Shown piece by piece: positions 41,663 to 49,502 of a stretch of 64,000 bases of DNA. The stretch's first letter is position 1, and each line of letters begins with the position of its first letter. The translations under genes and the position numbers were made by a program. Where the stretch lies: contig NZ_JAGZSD010000002.1 in the NCBI RefSeq assembly GCF_018381315.1, positions 193,003-257,002 of the forward strand, in the 5' to 3' direction. The DNA comes from Anaerostipes sp. GTDB lineage: Bacteria > Bacillota > Clostridia > Lachnospirales > Lachnospiraceae. The notes beneath the pieces were generated by a model, which was not told where the DNA came from, searched no databases, and worked only from the letters and a program-made list of their open reading frames with translations.

Positions 41663-42982
41663 ATGGATTTATTTGATTATGCAAGACAGAAAAACAGCAG
41701 GAAAGAAGCTCCGCTGGCCGGGAGAATGCGGCCGGAATCCCTTGATGAAGTCGTGGGACAGGAGCATATTATAGGAAAGGACAAGCTTCTTTACCGGGCA
41801 ATCCAGGCTGATAAACTCAGTTCTATTATTTTTTACGGACCGCCGGGTACGGGGAAGACAACGCTGGCAAGAGTGATTGCCCATACAACCCAGGCCAATT
41901 TTGTTCAGATGAATGCCACCACATCCGGCAAGAAAGAAATGCAGGAGGCAGTGAAGGAGGCCAAGGAAGCTCTGGGGATGTTCCAGAAGAAAACTATCCT
42001 GTTTATCGACGAGATTCACAGGTTTAATAAGGCACAGCAGGATTATCTGCTGCCTTTTGTGGAGGACGGAACGATTATTTTGATCGGTGCGACTACAGAA
42101 AATCCGTATTTTGAGGTGAATCAGGCTTTGATTTCCCGGTCCAATGTCTTTGAACTTAAGTCTCTGGAGGCGGAGGATATCAAGAAACTGCTCATAAGAG
42201 CCGTGACGGATGACGAAAAGGGCATGGGAATCTACGGGGCAAAGATTACAGATGAAGCTTTGGATTTTCTGTCGGATATGGCGGAGGGAGATGCCAGAAG
42301 TGCACTCAATGCCATTGAGCTTGGAATTCTCACTACACAGCCGGGAGAAGACGGAGCTATCGAGATCGGCATTGATGTGGCCCAGGAATGTATCCAGAAG
42401 CGGGTTATGCGGTATGACAAAGGCGGAGACAACCACTACGATATTATCTCGGCATTTATCAAAAGTATGAGAGGATCAGATCCTGATGCGGCAGTTTATT
42501 ATCTGGCCCGGATGATCGATGCAGGAGAGAGCGTTACGTTTATTGCCCGCAGAATCATGATCTGCGCATCCGAGGATGTAGGAAATGCAGATCCCCAGGC
42601 GTTGCAGGTAGCAGTGGCGGCATCCCAGGCCGTGGAACGGATCGGACTTCCGGAAGCCCGGATTATTCTGGCTCAGGCAGTGACCTATGTGGCAGGTGCG
42701 CCTAAGAGCAATGCAGCTTATATGGCTGTAGACAAAGCGCTGAACGCCGTGAGACAGAAAAAGAACGGGATGGTTCCCAACCATCTGAGAGATTCCCACT
42801 ACAAAGGGGCATCAAAACTGGGAAGAGGCATCGGGTACCAGTATGCTCATGATTACCCGGGACATTATGTAAAACAGCAGTATCTGCCGGACGAGCTTTC
42901 AGGGACAGTGTTTTATGAACCTACAGAAAATGGATATGAGAAATACATCAAAAAGTACTTAGACGGTTTAAGGGAGGAATAA
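41663..42982 (+). CDS. rarA: Replication-associated recombination protein RarA (MgsA)
   Basis: 439 residues. AAA+ ATPase with Walker A YGPPGTGKTTLAR (near 58-70), Walker B LFIDEIHRFNKAQQD, sensor GATTENPYFEVN, and the C-terminal MgsA domain (YLARMIDAGESVTFIARRI, then NHLRDSHYKGA). The start LAGRMRPESLDEVVGQEHI is typical. RarA acts at stalled replication forks. AAAGGAGGAG precedes the ATG. The aldo/keto reductase gene starts 3 bases after its stop, so both may share a transcript. Confidence 0.95.
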   Translation: MDLFDYARQKNSRKEAPLAGRMRPESLDEVVGQEHIIGKDKLLYRAIQADKLSSIIFYGPPGTGKTTLARVIAHTTQANFVQMNATTSGKKEMQEAVKEAKEALGMFQKKTILFIDEIHRFNKAQQDYLLPFVEDGTIILIGATTENPYFEVNQALISRSNVFELKSLEAEDIKKLLIRAVTDDEKGMGIYGAKITDEALDFLSDMAEGDARSALNAIELGILTTQPGEDGAIEIGIDVAQECIQKRVMRYDKGGDNHYDIISAFIKSMRGSDPDAAVYYLARMIDAGESVTFIARRIMICASEDVGNADPQALQVAVAASQAVERIGLPEARIILAQAVTYVAGAPKSNAAYMAVDKALNAVRQKKNGMVPNHLRDSHYKGASKLGRGIGYQYAHDYPGHYVKQQYLPDELSGTVFYEPTENGYEKYIKKYLDGLREE

Positions 42983-42985
42983 ATC

Positions 42986-43852
42986 ATGGAAAATTTACAG
43001 GACGGATACCTGCTGAGCAACGGGGTCAAGATTCCCTGTATCGGATTCGGGACATGGAAGTCCCCGGATGATACAGTCTGCGAGAGTGTAAAAATGGCCA
43101 TTCAGGCAGGCTACCGTCATATTGACGGGGCAGCAGCTTACGCCAATGAGGCAGGAGTGGGAAAAGGGATCCGGGAGAGCGGGGTGCCGAGAGAAGAGCT
43201 GTTTATTACAAGCAAGCTGCCCAACGCAGATCATGGATATGAATCAGCCAAAACATCTTTTGAAAGGACTCTCAGCCAGATGGGTCTAGAATATCTGGAT
43301 CTCTATCTGATCCACTGGCCGGTTGTCATTGAACATAAAGACGATTATGAGCAGGACATATTAGACACATGGAGAGCTTTTGAAGACCTCTATAAAGCTG
43401 GTAAGATCAGAGCCATCGGTGTGAGCAATTTTATGATTGAGCATCTGGAGATTTTAAGGAAACATGCAGAGATCATGCCCATGGTCAACCAGGTGCAGCT
43501 TCACCCGCAGCATCCCCAGGAGGAAATGACAGCCTACTGTAAGGAAAACGGCATCGTGGCAGAGGCCTGGAGCCCGCTGATTCAGGGACAGGCATTTAAA
43601 AGGGAATTGTTAAAGAAGATGGCCCAAAAGTATGATCGGACCATTGCACAGATCTGCATCAGATGGATCATGCAGAAAGGGGTGGTACCGCTTCCGAAGG
43701 CGTCGAACATGGAGAGGATCAAAGGCAATGCCGATGTATTTGACTTTGAAATATCCAAGGAAGATATGGAGGAGATCGCCACACTCAGATCTTATGGCAT
43801 GATCGGGGATGAGCCAAACATCCCGAGAACAAAACAAGTCGTCGGATTTTAA
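42986..43852 (+). CDS. Aldo/keto reductase
   Basis: 288 residues, TIM-barrel NAD(P)H-dependent reductase of the AKR5-like group. IPCIGFGTWKSPDD and GYRHIDGAAAYANEAGVGKGI contain the catalytic Asp and Tyr; TSKLPNAD holds the Lys, and LDLYLIHWPV the His. LPKASNMERIKGNADVFDF is the nucleotide-binding end. It reduces aldehydes or ketones; the substrate is not predictable. AGGGAGGAATAAATC gives a strong ribosome site. A terminator overlaps its stop codon. Confidence 0.93.
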   Translation: MENLQDGYLLSNGVKIPCIGFGTWKSPDDTVCESVKMAIQAGYRHIDGAAAYANEAGVGKGIRESGVPREELFITSKLPNADHGYESAKTSFERTLSQMGLEYLDLYLIHWPVVIEHKDDYEQDILDTWRAFEDLYKAGKIRAIGVSNFMIEHLEILRKHAEIMPMVNQVQLHPQHPQEEMTAYCKENGIVAEAWSPLIQGQAFKRELLKKMAQKYDRTIAQICIRWIMQKGVVPLPKASNMERIKGNADVFDFEISKEDMEEIATLRSYGMIGDEPNIPRTKQVVGF

Positions 43853-43900
43853 AAGACAGAGGGTTCTTCCGGAAATTAAGAAGTACCCTCTGTCTTTATT
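43852..43900. terminator. Bidirectional terminator between the reductase and the small membrane gene
   Basis: A perfect 13-bp stem (AAAGACAGAGGGT, 43852-43864, with 43885-43897), then TATTTTTG. It overlaps the last bases of both convergent genes. Confidence 0.88.
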
Positions 43901-44081
43901 TTTGTCCTTTTTTATAAAGGAAAATAAGCACCCACAGCAGCAGCGGATAAAAAAACATCAGTGCCAGCATGCCAAAAAATGCCCGGTTTCCGGTAAATGC
44001 ACAAAACAGAGTGAGGCCTATTACCAGAAGGATGGAAAGAATGACAAGAATGGAAAGAATTCGTTTTGTTGTCTGTTTCAT
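43896..44081 (-). CDS. Small two-helix membrane protein, unknown
   Basis: 61 residues with two membrane helices (ILSILVILSILLVIGLTLFCAF and FFGMLALMFFYPLLLWVLIFLY) and a basic end at each terminus. The ATG overlaps the stop codon of the phosphatase gene (ATGA), so the two are translationally coupled. No family recognised. Confidence 0.7.
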   Translation of the reverse strand: MKQTTKRILSILVILSILLVIGLTLFCAFTGNRAFFGMLALMFFYPLLLWVLIFLYKKGQK

Positions 44082-44824
44082 AGAGATATCCTTTCCAGAG
44101 CCAGGTCTTTTAAATGATCCAGGTCAGCGGCATCAAGTCCATGCTGTATGAGATGGGATCCAAGGTCAAATTTCTCAAAACATTGAAGGAGCTGTTCTAT
44201 GGTTTCGGCGTCTGAGCGCAGCATCGGCAGCATTGCCTGATAATCGGGCAGACCAGCAGCAGCCTTGTTGATACCCTGTTCGTTGTAGGTGAAGGAAACC
44301 TGGTAGTCTGCAATGATATCCTCTCTGGCCGCACCAAGAAGAGTTAAGAGGACAGCAGCAAGGACACCTGTCCGGTCTTTTCCCGCGGTACAGTGAAATA
44401 AGACTCCGCCTTTTTCCAGACATTGAATGACGGTTTTTACTGCAGCTGCAAGCAGATCAGGGCTGTCAGACAGAATTTTCTGATATCCGTCAGCCAGGCT
44501 TTTTGTGAAGGCCTTGGATGCAGATTCTGCGGCATTTGAGAAATCAATCTCATCCTCCTGAAGAGGGCAGTGGAAATACTCCATAGTCTGCGGTATCTGA
44601 TCTTTCATCAGAAGTGTCTCAGATTTGCTTCGAAGGTCAATAACAGAAACAATTCCGCAGTTTTCAAGCTTCGACCACTCATCCGGAGTGAGGAAAGCCA
44701 GACAGTCGCCGCGGTACAGACGGTTCCAGCGGATAAGGGAACCATCCATTGTTTCAAGTCCGCCCAAATCCCTGATATTAAATGCATGGTTTAAACAGAT
44801 TCTTTTTAATGGTATAAAATTCAA
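44078..44824 (-). CDS. Tyrosine-protein phosphatase (Tyr_phosphatase_3/IphP-like)
   Basis: 248 residues. The start is TTG at 44824, chosen because AGGAGG lies 7 bases before it. The catalytic P-loop is HCTAGKDRTG, the CxxGKDR form seen in IphP/LipA-type phosphatases that act on phosphotyrosine, phosphoinositides or sugar phosphates. NIRDLGGLETMDGSLIRWNRLYRG is the family N-terminal signature. It is cytoplasmic. It is followed by the coupled small membrane protein. Confidence 0.9.
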   Translation of the reverse strand: MNFIPLKRICLNHAFNIRDLGGLETMDGSLIRWNRLYRGDCLAFLTPDEWSKLENCGIVSVIDLRSKSETLLMKDQIPQTMEYFHCPLQEDEIDFSNAAESASKAFTKSLADGYQKILSDSPDLLAAAVKTVIQCLEKGGVLFHCTAGKDRTGVLAAVLLTLLGAAREDIIADYQVSFTYNEQGINKAAAGLPDYQAMLPMLRSDAETIEQLLQCFEKFDLGSHLIQHGLDAADLDHLKDLALERISL

Positions 44825-44859
44825 TTGATAACCTCCTGCACAATATAGTTGCTGCTTCT

Positions 44860-44888
44860 ATTTTAATGGGAAGCAGAAGAAGATACAA
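44860..44888 (-). promoter_or_regulatory. Sigma-A promoter of the phosphatase gene
   Basis: On the minus strand TTGTAT, 17 bases, TAAAAT, 35 bases before the TTG start codon. Confidence 0.65.
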
Positions 44889-44971
44889 GAGGTGTTTTAG
44901 ATTTCTATACCTTATCGTGCGGAGCACGCTCATCCGAAGGATATAAAATGCGGTGTGCCCTGTGGGTATGA

Positions 44972-45301
44972 CATTTTGACCGGTTCTCCGGCTTGCTGTC
45001 TCAGGAATGTAAGATTTTCTAACTTTCAGCCAAGCTTCTCCGGCGGCCCGTTCGGAACTCGCTTACGCTCAAACAGCCTCAAAAAACTAACATCCCTTCG
45101 AATGCAAGGCCTCCGAACTGGTCAAAATGGACGTAATGTCTGCTGGAGAAGGGCAGCCATAAAACAGAAGGTTTCTTTTAGAGATAAGTTTTTCTTCACT
45201 GTCGGAAGGAGGCCTTTCCAGAGCCGACTGGAGATAGTGAAGAAAAACTCATACATAAAAAAACATGCAGAAAGCTCTGTAACCCAAAGCTTCCTGCATG
45301 T
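44972..45301. ncRNA. Structured non-coding stretch with three long inverted repeats
   Basis: The 630-base gap at 44825-45455 has no convincing gene. It holds three nested or successive hairpins. (1) CATTTTGACCGGTTC (44972-44986) with GAACTGGTCAAAATG (45115-45129), 15 pairs including one G-U on the plus strand, enclosing about 130 bases. (2) AGTTTTTCTTCACTGTC (45187-45203) with 45233-45249, 17 pairs including one G-U on the plus strand. (3) ACATGCAGAAAGCT (45263-45276) with 45288-45301. It may be a structured RNA or a dispersed non-coding repeat. Both the transcribed strand and its expression are inferred. Confidence 0.4.
45257..45301 (-). terminator. Minus-strand intrinsic terminator in the non-coding stretch
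   Basis: The 14-bp hairpin 45263-45276/45288-45301 is followed, on the minus strand, by TTTTTTT. Its single A-C mismatch on the plus strand becomes a G-U pair on the minus strand. No minus-strand gene lies upstream of it. Confidence 0.6.
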
Positions 45302-45377
45302 CAAGGGGAGGATAAGTAATCTAATCTGTCGATTAGACATTAACAGTATGTCCTCTGTAATTTTTTTTATTCACAGA

Positions 45378-45406
45378 TTGAAAAATTTTATTAAATTTGT
45401 TATAGT
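45378..45406 (+). promoter_or_regulatory. Sigma-A promoter of the SEC-C gene
   Basis: TTGAAA, 17 bases, TATAGT, 49 bases before the start codon. Confidence 0.75.
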
Positions 45407-45455
45407 ATCATAAGTATCACGAAAGCAATAAAATCAATTAAAGGATGGATAAATC

Positions 45456-45962
45456 ATGGGATTACTACAGGAATGGCGTGACTACGCATATAAGTTTGAC
45501 GACCGTACAAAGGAAGGACAGCAGTTCTGGCTTTCTTATTTCGGCATTGAAAAAGAAATTTATGTAAAATTATTATCTGATAAAGACTCTGTAGAAAAAG
45601 GAACTGTAAAAGAGCTGGCTGAAAAGTTTGAGACAGAACTCCAGTTTTTCGTAGGATTCCTGGATGGGATCAATGACAGTCTGAAGACTCCGAATCCAAT
45701 CGAAGAGATGGAAGAGGATACAGAGGTATCTTTGGATATTGATTTTGAAAAGCTCTACTATAACATGGTAGCATGCCGCGCAGAATGGCTGTATGAGCTG
45801 GAGCAGTGGGATGATATCCTGCCGGAGGAAAGAAGGAAAGAGTTATACAAGGAACAAAAGTCATCCACAACGGTCGTTAAAGGTGAAAAGATCGGAAGAA
45901 ATGATCCTTGTCCCTGCGGAAGCGGTAAGAAATATAAAAAGTGCTGTGGAAGAAATGCATAA
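45456..45962 (+). CDS. SEC-C motif protein
   Basis: 168 residues. The C-terminal end KIGRNDPCPCGSGKKYKKCCG is a complete SEC-C zinc motif (CxC...CC), as found at the end of SecA and in stand-alone proteins. The first 140 residues are helical and acidic, with no membrane segment. Stand-alone SEC-C proteins may bind ribosomes or SecB-like partners; the role here is not known. The gene has its own promoter and a terminator hairpin after it. Confidence 0.85.
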   Translation: MGLLQEWRDYAYKFDDRTKEGQQFWLSYFGIEKEIYVKLLSDKDSVEKGTVKELAEKFETELQFFVGFLDGINDSLKTPNPIEEMEEDTEVSLDIDFEKLYYNMVACRAEWLYELEQWDDILPEERRKELYKEQKSSTTVVKGEKIGRNDPCPCGSGKKYKKCCGRNA

Positions 45963-45978
45963 GAGATTATAACGCCGG

Positions 45979-46014
45979 AAAAGTTGTCAATCAAGATTGG
46001 CAGCTTTTTGTTTT
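45979..46014 (+). terminator. Terminator after the SEC-C gene
   Basis: AAAAGTTGTCA pairs with TGGCAGCTTTT (two G-U pairs) in a 13-bp stem, followed by TTGTTTT. It ends 15 bases before the next start codon. Confidence 0.75.
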
Positions 46015-46028
46015 AGGAAGGTAAAAAT

Positions 46029-47315
46029 ATGAAAAAGAGAGAAGATCATATCGCCTGGAGAAAGCTGGACAATACGGCACAGCTGTTTCCGGTCATTGCA
46101 AACAAGGAGATCAGCCATGTCTACCGTATTTCGGCCACGCTGAAAGAGGAAATTAGGCCTGAGCTCCTTCAGAGAGCGCTGGAGGATATTCTGCCCTGGT
46201 TTGATGTGTTCAGGGTTCGTCTTCGGAGAGGATTTTTCTGGTTTTATTTTGAAGAAAACAAAAACAGGCCGGAGGTGGAAGATGAGACAGAGTATCCATG
46301 CCGTTATATAGATCCCCATGGGAGAAGAAAGTTCTTGTTTCGAGTTTCCTATTACCGCAGACGGATCAATCTGGAAGTTTTCCATGCTGTCTCAGACGGT
46401 ATGGGTGCAGTTACTTTTTTGAAAGAGCTGACTTACCGTTATATAGATCTCTGCAGAAGCCGGGGTGTCCATAAGGTAAAAAAATATGTTCCTAGTGAGG
46501 AATGTATTCTTGATCAGGAAGACAGTTATATAAAGCACTACAGGAAGAAAAAGGGAAAGAGCTACAGTACAAAAAAGGCATACCAGATCAAAGGCAGAAA
46601 GCTGTACGGAGCTGCAATCAGCGTCATTCACGGATACGTCAGCATCGGAGATTTGAAGAAGGTATGCAGAAAGTATGGCGTCAGTGTTACCAAGTATCTG
46701 ACAGCAGTGATGATCTACAGCATCTATGAGGAATACATGAATAAGCAGAAAGAGGAAAATCCTGTCTGCATCAATCTGCCGGTAAATCTGCGGGCATTTT
46801 TTGACTCCAGTACAACAAGCAATTTTTTTGCAGTGACCATGATCGAGTTTTTATCGAAGGGAGACGGCCACACGTTTCAGGAGATACTTTCTGAAGTCAG
46901 CCGGCAGATGGATGAAAAGATCACAAAGGAAAAGATCGAGGACGTGCTGGCGTATAATGTATCAGCAGAGAAGAACCGGCTCATCCGGGTGCTTCCTTTA
47001 TTTATGAAGAATCTGGGGCTCAGCTATACATTCAGGCGTTCCAGTAAATCGGCCACCACAACCTTATCCAATCTGGGCCAGATAAAAGTGCTGAAAGAGT
47101 ACGAGGCGGAGATAGAGAAGTTCCATGTAATGATGGGGGTATTTAAGACCCAGGAGATTAAATGTGCCATGTTAAGCTATCAGGATCAGGCGGTCATTAC
47201 TTTTACATCTGTATTTCAGGAAAGCTATCTGCAGAAAGCGTTTTTCAGGAATCTGACCAGAGAAGGAATCAAAGTATCGATAGAAAGCAATGGGGTAATC
47301 AATGAAAAGGTGTAA
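46029..47315 (+). CDS. Condensation/alcohol-acyltransferase-like enzyme
   Basis: 428 residues. The HxxxDG motif of the BAHD/condensation/wax-synthase acyltransferase fold is at His119-Asp123 (LEVFHAVSDGMGAVTF). A second half with INLPVNLRAFFDSSTTSNFF resembles the DFG-like and bridging segments of these enzymes. It is probably cytoplasmic and transfers an acyl group from a thioester to an alcohol or amine. It overlaps the next gene by 14 bases. AGGAAGGTAAAAAT precedes the ATG. The acceptor is unknown. Confidence 0.75.
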   Translation: MKKREDHIAWRKLDNTAQLFPVIANKEISHVYRISATLKEEIRPELLQRALEDILPWFDVFRVRLRRGFFWFYFEENKNRPEVEDETEYPCRYIDPHGRRKFLFRVSYYRRRINLEVFHAVSDGMGAVTFLKELTYRYIDLCRSRGVHKVKKYVPSEECILDQEDSYIKHYRKKKGKSYSTKKAYQIKGRKLYGAAISVIHGYVSIGDLKKVCRKYGVSVTKYLTAVMIYSIYEEYMNKQKEENPVCINLPVNLRAFFDSSTTSNFFAVTMIEFLSKGDGHTFQEILSEVSRQMDEKITKEKIEDVLAYNVSAEKNRLIRVLPLFMKNLGLSYTFRRSSKSATTTLSNLGQIKVLKEYEAEIEKFHVMMGVFKTQEIKCAMLSYQDQAVITFTSVFQESYLQKAFFRNLTREGIKVSIESNGVINEKV

Positions 47316-47973
47316 AAGCTGCCAGGTGGAAGTCCTGGATAATACAATGACATGCCCGCTCTGCAACAGAGTACTCAGTGACGACGGGAAAGAGTTCCGG
47401 CCGGAGAGAATGTACCCTGACCCGGAAGAAGACAGAGAGAGGCTGTACGGAATTAAAAATATATTTTTTATACTGCTCGGTATGATCGCAGTGCTGATGG
47501 GAATCATTAATTATATTACATATAATGGATTTTTATGGTCTGTGATTGTCATGGCAAGTATTTTATATCTGATGATGACTGTATCTTACTCTATCGTAAA
47601 CAGGAGAAATCTTGCTGCCAAGATTGTTGTGGAAGTGATCGGCGGAGGCATCCTTGTATTTGTTATTGACTATGTCATCGGATATGAGGGATGGTCTGTG
47701 GCTTACGTGATTCCGGGGCTGATCCTGACAGCGGATCTGGCCATGGTAGTCCTGGTTCTGGTCAACAGAAAGACGTGGTACAGTTATCTTATGTATCTGA
47801 TATTTATTGCAGCATTGAGTCTGATACCGGTTATTTTGTATCTGTTCGGACTTTTTGAGCAGCCGCTGGTGGCATTGATCTCCTGCGGAATTTCTGTGCT
47901 GACTGTTTTTATTATTCTTGCAGCGGGAAATAAAAAAGGGAAAAATGAGCTGGCCAGAAGATTTCACACCTGA
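47302..47973 (+). CDS. Zinc-ribbon membrane protein (DUF6320-like)
   Basis: 223 residues. A zinc ribbon at the N-terminus (Cys4, Cys7, Cys18, Cys21; RCKSCQVEVLDNTMTCPLCN) is followed by a short linker and six membrane helices (from about residue 52 to 212). I believe this is the family called DUF6320, from memory. It overlaps the acyltransferase gene and precedes the esterase gene by 17 bases, so the three form a unit. The function is not known; it could provide a membrane site for the acyl transfer. Confidence 0.75.
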   Translation: MKRCKSCQVEVLDNTMTCPLCNRVLSDDGKEFRPERMYPDPEEDRERLYGIKNIFFILLGMIAVLMGIINYITYNGFLWSVIVMASILYLMMTVSYSIVNRRNLAAKIVVEVIGGGILVFVIDYVIGYEGWSVAYVIPGLILTADLAMVVLVLVNRKTWYSYLMYLIFIAALSLIPVILYLFGLFEQPLVALISCGISVLTVFIILAAGNKKGKNELARRFHT

Positions 47974-47990
47974 TATGGAAGGAGCATACA

Positions 47991-48902
47991 ATGAAACGAG
48001 CAAGTTTACGCGGACAGATGGCGGTTCAATGCATCAGAGGACTTACAGCAACACCCAGGGGCAGGTCCTATGCAACAGGAATGGGACATCAGAATCCGGA
48101 TGAATACCAGTGGAGATGCCCCAGAGGATATACAAATGAAAAGCTTTCAGGGGGAGAGTTCCGGATGGAATTTCTTTCACCGAAGCAAGACAGGAATGAC
48201 ACGGCAGTGCTGCAGCTTCACGGCGGCGGATATATCGGTACTCTGAGAAATGCTTACCGCAGGGCAGCTGTTCAGTATTCTGTCTGCAGCGGGGGAGGAA
48301 GTGTGCTATCTCCTGATTACAGAGTTGTGCCGGAGCATCCGTTTCCTGCTGCATTGGAAGATGCGGTTTCTGCTTACCGCTGGCTTCTGGGTCAGCAGGG
48401 ATATGATCCGAAAAAGATTGTTGTGGCAGGAGATTCTGCAGGAGGGGGCCTTGCGCTGGCTCTTGGGCTGTACCTGAAGGACCATGGTCTTCCTATGCCC
48501 GGAGGTTTTATACTGATGTCTCCATGGACCGATTTGACTTTAAGCGGAGAGAGCCTTAAGTATAACTATGGAAGAGATCCCCTGTTCGGCAGATCCAAAG
48601 CAACGATGATATACAATTCTTTATATCCGGGAGACCATGATGTGAGGAATCCATATATTTCTCCGCTGTTCGGAGATTTTCACGGGTTTCCTCCCATGCT
48701 CTTTCAGGCGGGCGGCAGGGAAGTGCTGCTGGATGACACTTTGAGAGCGGCCAGGAAGGCAAAAGAAAGCGGGGTTTCTGTGAGAAACAGTATTTATCCT
48801 GACATGTTCCATGTGTTCCAGCTGGCAATGGGGCTGTTTCCTGAGAGCAAAGCCGCATGGAGAGAGATCCGGGCATACTTCAAAAAGACCCTGGGCAAAT
48901 AG
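47991..48902 (+). CDS. Alpha/beta hydrolase, acetyl-esterase (HSL) type
   Basis: 303 residues. The oxyanion-hole motif HGGG is at 77-80 and the nucleophile Ser149 lies in GDSAG, the pattern of the hormone-sensitive-lipase esterase family. DTLRAARKAKESGVSV and MFHVFQL near the end provide the acid/His region. No signal peptide is clear, although the basic start (MKRASLRGQM) is unusual. Third gene of the acyltransferase-DUF6320-esterase unit; it may remove what the first enzyme adds or share its substrate. ATGGAAGGAGCATACA precedes the ATG. Confidence 0.85.
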   Translation: MKRASLRGQMAVQCIRGLTATPRGRSYATGMGHQNPDEYQWRCPRGYTNEKLSGGEFRMEFLSPKQDRNDTAVLQLHGGGYIGTLRNAYRRAAVQYSVCSGGGSVLSPDYRVVPEHPFPAALEDAVSAYRWLLGQQGYDPKKIVVAGDSAGGGLALALGLYLKDHGLPMPGGFILMSPWTDLTLSGESLKYNYGRDPLFGRSKATMIYNSLYPGDHDVRNPYISPLFGDFHGFPPMLFQAGGREVLLDDTLRAARKAKESGVSVRNSIYPDMFHVFQLAMGLFPESKAAWREIRAYFKKTLGK

Positions 48903-48940
48903 TCCGGCAAAGAGATCACGAAATATTCACAAATCAGTTC

Positions 48941-49001
48941 TTGTATTTTAAATTGCACTGTGCTATGATAGCGATTAGTCAACTAATGATTAGACAACTA
49001 A
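48941..49001 (+). promoter_or_regulatory. Promoter and tandem operators of the marR-ABC operon
   Basis: TTGTAT (48941-48946), 17 bases, TATGAT (48964-48969) with TGC making an extended -10. Two 12-base palindrome-like sites follow at once: TTAGTCAACTAA (48975-48986) and TTAGACAACTAA (48990-49001), 15 bases apart centre to centre. They cover the expected start of transcription, so a bound MarR protein would block it. Confidence 0.8.
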
Positions 49002-49022
49002 TTTATCTTGAAAGGAGAAATC

Positions 49023-49484
49023 ATGTATGAAGATGACGGCATTTATCATTTGCTGCTGAAGATAAACCATAAAAATTTTGCAATCGGGTTTGCCTATTTA
49101 AAAGAGGCCGATCTCCATCCGGGGCAAATGCCGCTGATTACCAGTCTTTATAAAAGAGAAGGGGTGACCCAGAAGGAAATTGCAGATAAATTGGGGATTA
49201 AGCCTTCTACCATTAATGTGATGATCCGCAGGCTTGAGAAGAAAGAGTTTGTCATCAGAAAGCAGGACCCGGAAGATCAGAGAAGGAGCCTTGTGTATCT
49301 CACGGTACACGGACGCCGGATTTACGAAAAAATCTCCGGAGCTGCCGTTGAAATCAAAGATGAAGTTATGAAGACCTTTACGGAAGAGGAGAAGGATGAA
49401 CTGTTCCGTCTGCTCACAAAATTTTATGAGGGGCTGGAGAAGTTAGTTGATTTGGAAATGGGAACTTGTAAATGTAAGGAATAG
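49023..49484 (+). CDS. MarR-family transcriptional regulator
   Basis: 153 residues from ATG 49023 after AAAGGAG; the in-frame TTG at 49008 overlaps the site. Winged helix-turn-helix with GVTQKEIADKLGIKPSTINVMIRRLEKKEFVIRKQDPEDQRRSLVYLT, the wing and DxRxxx motif of MarR proteins. It should bind the two operators just upstream and respond to a small toxic compound. The ABC exporter genes follow after 18 bases, which suggests it represses an efflux system. Cys residues occur only at the very C-terminus (CKCKE). Confidence 0.93.
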   Translation: MYEDDGIYHLLLKINHKNFAIGFAYLKEADLHPGQMPLITSLYKREGVTQKEIADKLGIKPSTINVMIRRLEKKEFVIRKQDPEDQRRSLVYLTVHGRRIYEKISGAAVEIKDEVMKTFTEEEKDELFRLLTKFYEGLEKLVDLEMGTCKCKE

Positions 49485-49502
49485 TCGTAGAAAGGAGACA
49501 AC

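Noticed and set aside
41669..42436. Minus-strand ORF of 255 codons
   Set aside because: Antisense to rarA, no ribosome site and no domain.
44955..45413. Plus-strand ORF of 152 codons
   Set aside because: Odd composition, no ribosome site, and it runs through all three inverted repeats; treated as non-coding.
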